A stretch of DNA of 64,000 bases from NCBI GenBank assembly GCA_054601695.1, contig BAAHQB010000062.1:620001-684000 (forward strand). The letters run 5' to 3'. The stretch is from Amorphochlora amoebiformis (taxonomy: Eukaryota > Cercozoa > Chlorarachniophyceae). The notes under the pieces were generated by a model. The model was given only the letters and a program-made list of their open reading frames with translations, ran no database searches and was not told where the DNA came from. Made by a program: the position numbers and the translations under genes. The number at the start of each line of letters is the position of its first letter. Positions within the stretch are counted from its first letter, which is position 1. Shown here piece after piece: positions 1 through 64,000 of the stretch.

Positions 1-78
1 ATATATTATATATATATATATATATTCGTCATCTATAATATATATATATATACATATATATATAATATATTTACATAT

Positions 79-369
79 ATGTATATATATTTCTCTCTTC
101 TCTTTCCATCTCATCTCTTCTCTTTCTCTTATCTTCCTCTCTCTTTCTCTTGTAATCCTCTCTCTTTCTCTTATCTTTCTCTCTCTTTCTCTTATCTTTC
201 TCTCTCTTTCTCTTATCTTCTCTCTTTCTCTTATCTTTCTCTCTCTTTCTCTTATCTTTCTCTCTCTTTCTCTTATCTTTCTCTCTCTTTCTCTTATCTT
301 TCTCTCTCTTTCTCTTACTTTTTCTCTCTTTCTCTTACTTTTTCTTTCTCTCTACTCTCTCTCTCATAA
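79..369 (+). repeat. CT-rich microsatellite (CTCTTTCTCTTATCTTT)n
   Basis: About 290 bp of near-perfect pyrimidine units. The open frame across it (Ser-Leu-Ser-Phe-Ser-Tyr) is the translated repeat. Confidence 0.9.
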
Positions 370-576
370 TTGATGCATTTCTGTACTACATATATATATA
401 TACATATATATGTATATTTATGTATATGTATATATATATATATATTCTTTCTCTCCGTCTTTTCCCTCCCCTCCTCTCCCTATTCGTATCTATATCGAAT
501 ATCTAACTATCTATCTACCCATCTACCTATATCTCGATGAACTGTTTCTTTTCTTCTCCTTTCTCTTACCCATCCC

Positions 577-668
<92 letters not shown>

Positions 669-712
669 CATGAATTCGGAGCGAATCCTCGACCATGCAA
701 TACTTCTTGGAA

Positions 713-761
<49 letters not shown>

Positions 762-819
762 GCGTATACTTTCAAAAATCAACGATATCTCAACCACAAA
801 TCCTTCCTCTGTAATGTAA

Positions 820-855
<36 letters not shown>

Positions 856-1003
856 AGTATAAACAATACAATATATATATATATATATATATATAAACAA
901 TACCTACATATCTTACCCACAAATACACTCCATACGCACATATACTCAGACAGTAACATGCCGCCATGGATCTCAACCCTTACATAGATACCCACATGAA
1001 CGA

Positions 1004-1073
1004 AAAAATAAATTGTCGGGCGGCCCTACACTTACGTGAAAAAAATAAATTGTCGGGCGGCCCTACACTTACG
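1004..1073. repeat. Tandem pair of ~34-bp units
   Basis: Two near-identical copies containing AAATAAATTGTCGGGCGG followed by CCCTACACTTACG. The flanking unique DNA at 900-1220 shows no convincing exon. Confidence 0.8.
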
Positions 1074-1220
1074 AACATGTTATTATTATTACCCAATCTT
1101 AACCCATACCCACACGATTAAGGAATAGATTTTTTCATATGTCTAGAAGCTGTATGGATACGTGCGCAGGATGGTAACATTGCCTTGGTGACGAAATGAA
1201 TTCATTCATTTGCCAATATT

Positions 1221-2686
<1,466 letters not shown>

Positions 2687-2943
2687 TGATATTTACGTTG
2701 GCTATGTATATATATATATATATATATATGTATTATATGTGCATGTATATAAATACGCATGTTTATATCGGTGCCCATATAAATATATATATTTATATTA
2801 AATACAGATGTATGTACATATATATATATATATATATATTTAAATATCTGTGTATATATAATATATATATATATATATACATATGTACATATAATACATA
2901 TATATATATATATATATATATAGATAGATAGATATACATACAT

Positions 2944-2975
2944 ATTATACCTATGGAGAGTAGCGGCACATTCGT

Positions 2976-3011
<36 letters not shown>

Positions 3012-3210
3012 AAACCTATATATATGTATATATATATATATATGTGTACATATAATACATATATATATATATACATGTATTTACACACGTATATATTATA
3101 TATATATAAACCTGTATATATGTATATATATATATATATATGTGTACATATAATACATATATATATATATATATACATGTATTTACACACGTATATACAT
3201 ACATATTATA

Positions 3211-3248
<38 letters not shown>

Positions 3249-3312
3249 TATAATACATACATATATATACACACATATATATATATATACATATATACAT
3301 ACATATTATACC

Positions 3313-3343
<31 letters not shown>

Positions 3344-3410
3344 CATATAATACATATATATACACACACACACATATATATATATATAAATATACACATA
3401 CATATTATAC

Positions 3411-3435
<25 letters not shown>
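2944..3435. repeat. Minisatellite carrying the end of the last exon
   Basis: The segment ATTATACCTATGGAGAGTAG plus CGGCACATTCGT occurs at 3404-3435, where it spans the 3' end of exon 3411-3470, and again exactly at 2944-2975. Between them, units with only ATTATACCTAT alternate with TA runs, GTACATATAATACATA and ACATGTATTTACACACG. Confidence 0.8.
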
Positions 3436-19476
<16,041 letters not shown>

Positions 19477-19765
19477 CTAGAGAGGATCCTTTTGTAATTT
19501 GCTCCGTCTTTTTCCCGATTCCTGACACTCTTCTCTTATTCTATCTTATCGCTCTCTCTTCTCGCTGGATTTTAGATAATTTTGTCCGGGTGGATCAGGC
19601 GGTGTCATAGGGGGTGTTTGCGAAGGGTTCCGAGAGGTACCACGCTTGCGTCGTGGAGCCTTCCACCGCACACACCACGCGACCATCACGCCTAGGCGCG
19701 AGTATCGATGTCAGATATCATCATATCGGATGTTCGATATCAAGATGGGATTTCGAGATAATCTC

Positions 19766-19795
19766 GGCCAGTACCGTATAGTCCCGGGACTGGCC
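19766..19795. repeat. Nested palindrome
   Basis: Outer arms GGCCAGT and ACTGGCC enclose the perfect palindrome AGTCCCGGGACT. It could form a hairpin or bind a dimeric factor. It lies close to the TATA-like box. Confidence 0.6.
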
Positions 19796-19841
19796 GGGGG
19801 TTTGGGTTGTGACGAAGCATGGTGACACGAGCGGTCAACTA

Positions 19842-19851
19842 TTTATAGTTT
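19842..19851 (-). promoter_or_regulatory. TATA-box-like CTATAAATAG
   Basis: Good TATA consensus on the minus strand in unique DNA, about 370 bp upstream of the first exon recognised in the unidentified minus-strand gene. An ATG lies about 20 bp further on (19820), so transcription would begin near or after it. Placement is inferred only from sequence. Confidence 0.3.
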
Positions 19852-20110
19852 AATATGTCCACGTATCATTGATTGTACACGTGTCAATTTCAAGCTGGCG
19901 CATGGGAGACTGCAAGGTCATTTATTTTCGATCACTGTAAGCCTTGTAGCTATTGGTAGGGTCGGGCATTGCTCGGCGTTGGGAAGGGAGTCACTTTGAG
20001 CGACCGCAGTGAGTCTGGGGTCTTAGGCGTGCGAAAATAATGTTTCTGGACAAAGTTAAAGGCTGAAATCATATACGTCATTGACATACTATGGACACGT
20101 GCCAGTATAT

Positions 20111-20303
20111 GTGTACGGACAGATTATGTATATATATATGTGTATATATAATATAATATGTATATATATATATATATATCTAAAAATATAGTCGACACAA
20201 ATGTCGTGCAATATTAGCCTGTATACTTGCAATTATTATTATAAATATACAGTAGTACAATGTATTACGTACTTATACACTAGAGTCTGGCATATTAGTA
20301 TAT

Positions 20304-20334
<31 letters not shown>

Positions 20335-20382
20335 AATATATATACTATATATATATATATATCATATATATATATGTATATG

Positions 20383-20437
<55 letters not shown>

Positions 20438-20549
20438 TGGTATATTCGATACATGTACGGGCGTTGATCAATATAAATGATTTATACCGTGACATAAGAT
20501 AGTAGTATCTATGTACTAGACTCTAGTATATCATATATATATATATACA

Positions 20550-20597
<48 letters not shown>

Positions 20598-20794
20598 ACT
20601 ATGTATTACTATGACTAGTATGGCATTTCTTGATATCTAGTATATAAAAATATACATATATGTATATATAATATAGAAATAAATACATATATAAAAATAT
20701 ATATATATATATATATTTATATTTAAATTTACATATATATATATATATATATGTAGTATATATAAATATATATACATATATATATATATATCTA

Positions 20795-20886
<92 letters not shown>

Positions 20887-21364
20887 GGGTGTATATGCTA
20901 TAATATCTAGAATATATTATCTACCATTGATGTGAATGACTATTTTTTCCAAGTTTTCATTAATATTATATACATAAATGTATATTAAGATTTAGTAGTA
21001 TTTTCATGTGTATATATTTATATTTTTTCTATTTATAATATAATACATAAAGGTGATATGTACATATAAAATATCTGTGACATACATTTACAATCAACCA
21101 AACTAACTTCTAAATTAACTTGGCTTGCAATAAATGCACGACATCTTGTTGTAGTCTAAGGGAGCGCGGTAATCGTATTGAGACATATATGTAATCGCAA
21201 CGACACGTGTCTTAAGCTAATACAAAAAACCTTTTGAACCCGCTCCAATGTAAGATTATTAAATCAAGGAGATGTCTGGAGCTAAAGAAGAATATGGCAG
21301 CCGTTCTGAAGTGGTATTTAAGTCGTCCTGAGAAGGTCTCCAGCTACGTGCAATCTCTTATTCT
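20111..21364. other. Gene spacer, mostly (TA)n
   Basis: Runs from the upstream region of the 3.4-19.5 kb gene to the stop codon of the b561 gene. It is dominated by TA tracts (longest 20796-20884). The unique part at 20930-21300 is probably the 3' flank of the b561 gene. Confidence 0.6.
20796..20884. repeat. Pure (TA)n, ~89 bp
   Basis: One of the longest uninterrupted TA runs. Comparable runs lie at 582-666, 33422-33542 (about 120 bp, the longest), 45795-45874, 61312-61393, 61907-61995 and 62619-62711. Shorter TA runs occupy nearly every intron. Confidence 0.95.
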
Positions 21365-31525
<10,161 letters not shown>

Positions 31526-31735
31526 CGTCGAATATTTTAGTTGAAGATTGGGAGTTTGTGGGGCAAGCGGAGGCTCGTCGGAGCTCCTAACTTGTAACTT
31601 GGTCCAGCCGAAAGCTGGATCCTCCTGTTGATTGTTTTTTTGCTCACAATGCTCGCATTCAGCTCTATGGGGACGAGTGACGAGTAGCAAGCTCTTCAGA
31701 TCTTGTCGGAGTGGCTAGCATTCACTTGTGGGGTA

Positions 31736-31776
<41 letters not shown>

Positions 31777-32085
31777 ATGTAAAATAAAATACAGATATGC
31801 ACATAAGTGTATGTAATATTTTACTAAATAAATACATTTGAGATAGTTGCGACCCATAGTGGTACCGTATAGCCATGAGCATACACGAGCATACACATTA
31901 TGATAACCTTCGGGTTGTCGAGCATGTGTAACGATTCGGGAAGCCTTGTGCAATTCCTAGAGCCGTTGCGGCCATGAGAAATCTTACCGTTTTCGTGGAT
32001 TGATCGACCATGTTCTTCTGGTATATAGCTCTGGTTTAGATTCCAAACCTCCCATGTAATCATATTTAATGTCTTAAATACCGAA

Positions 32086-32130
32086 CAACCCTTTCGACCT
32101 AACCCTTTCGACCCAACCCTTTCGCCCCAA
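32086..32130. repeat. 13-bp tandem repeat, 3 copies
   Basis: Three CCCTTTCGACCTAA/CCCTTTCGACCCAA/CCCTTTCGCCCCAA units, a telomere-like derivative (AACCC plus TTTCG), in an intron of the candidate small gene. Confidence 0.8.
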
Positions 32131-32659
32131 CGTTTCCGACCAGGCTTGCCAATAGGAAGCACTTTCCAGTTTGCTAATAGGAAGCAACTTTTGCACGCAA
32201 TCGTTTTCGAGTTTGTGAAAGGGTAATTTCAACAGAAGAGAGGAATCCCAGCCCGAGAAACACCCTTGAACCCCCACTAACGACAATCCAACTAGAAAAT
32301 CTTTGATTGAGCAAGTTTTCTTACCTTGACAGGAGAGGAAAGTGTGGATTTTCCGCGCCAAGTTGGCGATGAAATGCGACGACCGGCGCCTTCCGATTCG
32401 TTTTCTTCATTAAAGGGTATTTGACTTCTTAAATGGTTTTATTTAGGGTAGATTTATCAAAAAATTAAAATCTGTTTGCTTCCTTATGCTGACTTTTGGA
32501 TTGAATTACCTAAAAGTATTTGATCGTGTTTTTTTAGAGGTCTAAATATTTTTTGAATATTCCACCCAACCATCACCAGAAAGAAGTAAACCCATATCGT
32601 TCAATATCCTATTGAAATTAATTGTTACTCTTAAGTTGACTTAACAGGTCGCATGAATT

Positions 32660-32690
32660 GGGCCCCCCCCATTGGCCCCCAATGGCCCTA
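32660..32690. repeat. C/G-run palindrome
   Basis: The arms GGGCC..CCATTGG and CCAATGG..CCC surround a run of C, forming a strong hairpin. It lies just beyond the AATAAA that follows the 32692-32907 open frame. Confidence 0.6.
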
Positions 32691-32691
32691 T

Positions 32692-32907
32692 TTATTCATG
32701 CTCTGCAATTATACGTAACAAATTTTGGCTTTTGTTTCCACGTACAGATTCGAAAAGCTGACGCAGTCCCGAACTCCGATAAGGTCTTGGTTTGGGTTTT
32801 TTTCGTTGGCCTCGAGCGGGAAGGGGTGCGAGAATAAGGTGAATTTTCGTTGTATGCGAGGATTGATGCAACTGAGTTATGATACAAGCAGTATTACCAT
32901 ATGTCAT
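32692..32907 (-). CDS. Unsupported 71-residue open frame in unique DNA
   Basis: ATG to TGA with no repeat content, basic (RKKPKPRPYRSSGLRQ), with AATAAA just after the stop. No family, no splice context. It may be chance: the + strand here also carries short splice-bounded stretches such as IRKADAVPNSDK (32748-32783). Confidence 0.15.
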   Translation of the reverse strand: MTYGNTACIITQLHQSSHTTKIHLILAPLPARGQRKKPKPRPYRSSGLRQLFESVRGNKSQNLLRIIAEHE

Positions 32908-32957
32908 TAACTGAGATGATCATGTATGAGCAAGGTACCATGCGTATATAGTATTGC

Positions 32958-32995
<38 letters not shown>

Positions 32996-33089
32996 AATAT
33001 ATATATGTATGTGTATAATATATATATATATATGTATGTGTATAATATTATCTAATGTGTATGTATGTGTATATATATGTGTGTGTATG

Positions 33090-33128
<39 letters not shown>

Positions 33129-33211
33129 ACTGGCAGTATATGTGTATATATATGTGTTTGTAATGTTATATGCAAAATATAACATTAGAAATGTACATAT
33201 ATATATGTGTG

Positions 33212-33252
<41 letters not shown>

Positions 33253-33416
33253 GATTATACACATCTATATGTGTGGCATATGTGTACTATCATATATATA
33301 TTATGTATACATATATATATACACACATATATATATATATATATGTATAATATTGTATATATATTTATATATATATATATAATATTATATATATATATAT
33401 ATATATGTTTATATAA

Positions 33417-33545
<129 letters not shown>

Positions 33546-33569
33546 TGTATGCACCATATGATATACATG

Positions 33570-33662
<93 letters not shown>

Positions 33663-33707
33663 CGTACATATTTCATGTATTTTTATTTTCTATTTGTAAT
33701 GTTGAGC

Positions 33708-33785
33708 ACTTACTACCTGATACTATAGCGGTAACTATTAATAGTGTGTACTATGATGTAAATTACATTTATATATATATATATT

Positions 33786-33868
<83 letters not shown>

Positions 33869-33952
33869 GTATATCTAGATGTTTATAATAATATATACAT
33901 ATATCGTATATATATATATACATATATATGCACATATATATTGTATATATTT

Positions 33953-34008
<56 letters not shown>

Positions 34009-34180
34009 TATGATATATATGTCATGGTACATATACATACATATATATATATATATATATATGTACTATGATGTATATCATATATATATATATATATATA
34101 TATGTGCTTGTGTGTTATACTACTTAGTACCTGATACTATAGTGGTAACTATTAATAGTGTGTACTATGATGTATACCTA
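33708..34180. repeat. Direct ~55-bp duplication separated by TA tracts
   Basis: CTACCTGATACTATAGCGGT at 33712 and GTACCTGATACTATAGTGGT at 34127 both continue through AACTATTAATAGTGTGTACT and ATGATGTA with one or two differences. No exon was recognised here, so this could be a remnant junction array. The 32950-34250 stretch is otherwise TA. Confidence 0.8.
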
Positions 34181-34328
34181 TGCATACAATGTATATTTAC
34201 ACTAGTTATATACATGCCATGATAAATATGTATGTTAACTATAATCATCTATATATACACATATACTGTGTATACCTCACATATCGGCAAAAGAGTTATC
34301 GGAGTTTATTTAGATAATAAGTCCCAAG

Positions 34329-34835
34329 TTAATTCTTATTAGATTCGATTGCCCTCTGTGTACGTTTGGCCCTCAGTCTCGGTGTCGACAACACTACCTA
34401 GCCTGTTTTCGAAGCGCAGCCCCATTTCGATACCCAAATACGTACCCGAGTCCGGCTCCTAACACCAACCTGACACACAAACACAAATTCAAATCGATTC
34501 GATGGCCAGATTTTCATGTACCAACACGTACCCGGTACAGCCCGCCTGAACACCGGCGCTCAAAACGCGCGCTCGAGACTCGACCTTATGAGAGTGTCAA
34601 TGAAAGAGATGAGGACGAAACACAACATATATTATCACAAGACGTGACAGACCCTATGCTTGGTCTTGAGGTACGAAACTTGCAACTTTGCAGTCGCGTT
34701 AGCTAGGAAATATCCGACGATTACGCCGACCTGGAATGTAATTGGTGGAAATCAGATATTTTCTCCAAAACTTAGATTGGTATCCACGTCAAGGCTCACC
34801 AAGCCCGCACCAGCAGCCACCAAGCGGGTCGCCAT
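34329..34835 (-). CDS. Candidate small membrane protein, 4 exons
   Basis: Exons 34800-34835 (ATG), 34675-34730, 34446-34469, 34329-34371 join in phase to 52 residues. The first part, LVAAGAGLVGVIVGYFLANA, is a good single membrane helix, LVLGAGLG follows, and the end is basic (AKRTQRAIESNKN). Donors are GTGAGC, GTACCT and GTACGT. A longer third exon reading YVFGYRNGAAL is possible but leaves an intron of only about 26 bp. No family recognised. It is divergent from AIP1, with 253 bp between the two ATGs. Confidence 0.4.
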
Positions 34836-35088
34836 AATGTGGGGATACTCTGGGATTCACCGAGGATCTCCACAATAATCAATCCCCGGGATTTCGGAAC
34901 CTCCCCCGGGACATGAAGTTAAAAACCGTCACTACCCGGTTATCTTGTTTAATCCCGTATGTGACTCTGCGCTAGGTCACGAGAAAATATAGTATGACCT
35001 CACTGCATATCACACACGACAAATATCTCTGCGTGGTTACCTGTCGCCTGGAGCCCCGATTTGCCACAGACGCAAGCGCTGATTTACA
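34836..35088. promoter_or_regulatory. Shared 5' region between the small membrane gene and AIP1
   Basis: 253 bp of unique sequence separate the two divergent start codons. It should hold both 5' leaders and a bidirectional promoter. No clear TATA box is visible. It is one of the few stretches in the window free of TA tracts. Confidence 0.35.
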
Positions 35089-44208
<9,120 letters not shown>

Positions 44209-44708
44209 CTCAACATTCGCAGGACCTCGATTTTACTCGCATGGGCTGAGATTCGACGAGCATTATGCATATTCTAGTCAATACCATCAATTTTCGGTGA
44301 GGCTAAAGAAGAAAGTACTTGGCTAGTTGGGTGGAGTGCCGTGAATTTCTATTTTTCTGTTGCCTTCAAGTTAAAACATTCAAAGTTCTATATTCTAGTG
44401 TTTCCGTTTCTCCAGTTGTTTCTCAGCGGCAGGTGGGTACCTACCTACAACAGTACCTAGAGTACAATGCAGGCTATTAGGCAGCACTAACTAGATCTAG
44501 TATATACAGATCTAGTACATAGCTACGTAAATCTAGTACTATGAGTATCTAGACTAGCTAGAGAATCACCTTCTAGATCTTAGTACTAGACTACGGTGAC
44601 CGCCGTTGCAGTGTTTAAAGTGCTCCGACACCACCTACCTCTAGAATTACGTGCAGTACTAGAATCATTGGCGTATGCTCGAGGATTTTTCCGTGATACG
44701 CGACTATT

Positions 44709-44745
<37 letters not shown>

Positions 44746-45135
44746 AGATATATATGCACATGTACATACATGTACTAGATCTAGTAGATATCAGGATGTA
44801 TATATTAAATATATACGATCTAGATATATATATAATATATATATATATATACATAGATTTTTATCAGGATAATACCCTAGATACCAGGATAATCACTAGA
44901 ATCTTCATGCCGTACGGATGGTACGTGCATCAATCTGTAGATATATCGGTGCGGCTAGTAACTTAGTAGTAAGTACTATAGTAGTCTAATGTATGCTAGT
45001 CATTTACTATATATGAAGAGTAAGTACTAGCTAAATTCTAGTACCTATATATATATACTCCGTATATATACTAGATATATACTCCATATATATATATATA
45101 TATATGTACAGATATATATGTATGTATTATATATA

Positions 45136-45171
<36 letters not shown>

Positions 45172-45533
45172 CTTTTTATATTATATGTGTGTGCGTGAAT
45201 GTGTATATATAATTACAAAATTAGTGTTATTAACGGTCATATAAGACTTGCATTTTTTTCATAAATCGTACAGCAGGGACATGACTCAGTCATCAGATCT
45301 AATCCTGGTGAACATACTACGCTAGCTAAAGTATCTAATTCGTCCGGAACACTCTCCTAATATTATTTATTACCTGACCTTGTTACTATAATTCAAACTA
45401 ACGAAAACTTCCAACGAAAAACTTTCAACTACGTACGTCTAGAAAGTATACGTACGTGCTGTAGTACAGCTTAAACCAGGTTCTGGTTGCATCTATCTAG
45501 GCTGGAAGCAAAAGTAGAAAACGAGATTTTATT
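44209..45533. other. Convergent spacer between AIP1 and the RBR gene, rich in CTAG
   Basis: Both genes end here. Between about 44450 and 45080 the tetramer CTAG occurs very often (AGATCTAGTA, TACCTAG, ACTAGATCTAG), making many short palindromes. No exon or terminator-like structure was recognised. Confidence 0.6.
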
Positions 45534-63889
<18,356 letters not shown>

Positions 63890-64000
63890 CTGTAGATTCA
63901 TGGAATTTTATAAAAGGAATATAGTATTATATATATATATATATATTGTATATATATTTATGTGTATGATAGGGATATATATATATATATATATATATAT

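Larger units (their letters stand above)
19477..20110. other. Unique GC-richer DNA upstream of the 3.4-19.5 kb gene
   Basis: No microsatellite here, and composition resembles the exonic stretches. It probably contains the missing first exon(s) and promoter of the minus-strand gene. Short frames such as MLRHNPNPRPVPGLY (from 19820) and MVAWCVRWKAPRRKR (ATG near 19692) end at plausible donors but do not reach the first secure exon in phase. Confidence 0.5.

Noticed and set aside
537-896. Open frames rich in Tyr-Ile (this and many across the window)
   Set aside because: They are translated (TA)n in one of two frames on either strand. None carries a domain, and many overlap real exons on the other strand.
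34660-34878. Plus-strand 72-codon frame
   Set aside because: It begins at a non-ATG or in-frame TTG-type start and overlaps two minus-strand exons with better splice and coding features.

Overview
The window looks like nuclear DNA of an intron-dense, probably unicellular eukaryote that I cannot name. Exons are mostly 14-180 bp with near-normal base composition. They sit in introns and spacers made largely of (TA)n, with (GA/CT)n tracts, minisatellites and telomere-type TTAGGG/CCCTAA arrays. Nearly all long open frames (poly-Tyr/Ile, Ser/Leu, Arg/Glu, Leu/Thr) are translated microsatellites, not genes. All gene models here were built by hand, by chaining exons with GT..AG borders and continuous reading phase. 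No search or RNA evidence was available.

Layout: 3.4-19.5 kb (-), an 18-exon gene of unknown function with a C-x2-C..C-x2-C motif, whose introns contain the telomere-type arrays and most of the minisatellites. 21.4-31.5 kb (-), a ~507-residue Reeler + DOMON + cytochrome b561 protein (ferric-chelate-reductase-1 type), 32 exons. 31.45-32.4 kb (-), a possible 129-residue gene. 34.3-34.8 kb (-), a possible small membrane protein, head-to-head with 35.1-44.2 kb (+), an actin-interacting protein 1 (AIP1/WDR1) gene whose 28 exons join in phase into 612 codons. 45.5 kb to the right edge (-), an RBR-type E3 ubiquitin ligase: 39 exons, 921 codons in the window, 5' end missing. AIP1 and the ligase converge.

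The most unusual feature is structural. Many minisatellites are copies of neighbouring exon-intron junctions: a splice site plus a short piece of exon, repeated 1-10 extra times on the intron side and separated by (TA)n. This is seen in three of the genes. One intron consists almost entirely of telomere-type repeat, which also supplies its splice sites. Together these suggest introns growing by repeated capture of junction DNA between TA tracts, and by insertion of telomere-like DNA.

The genes form no pathway. AIP1 works with cofilin on actin, the b561 protein is a membrane oxidoreductase, and the RBR protein is a ubiquitin ligase.
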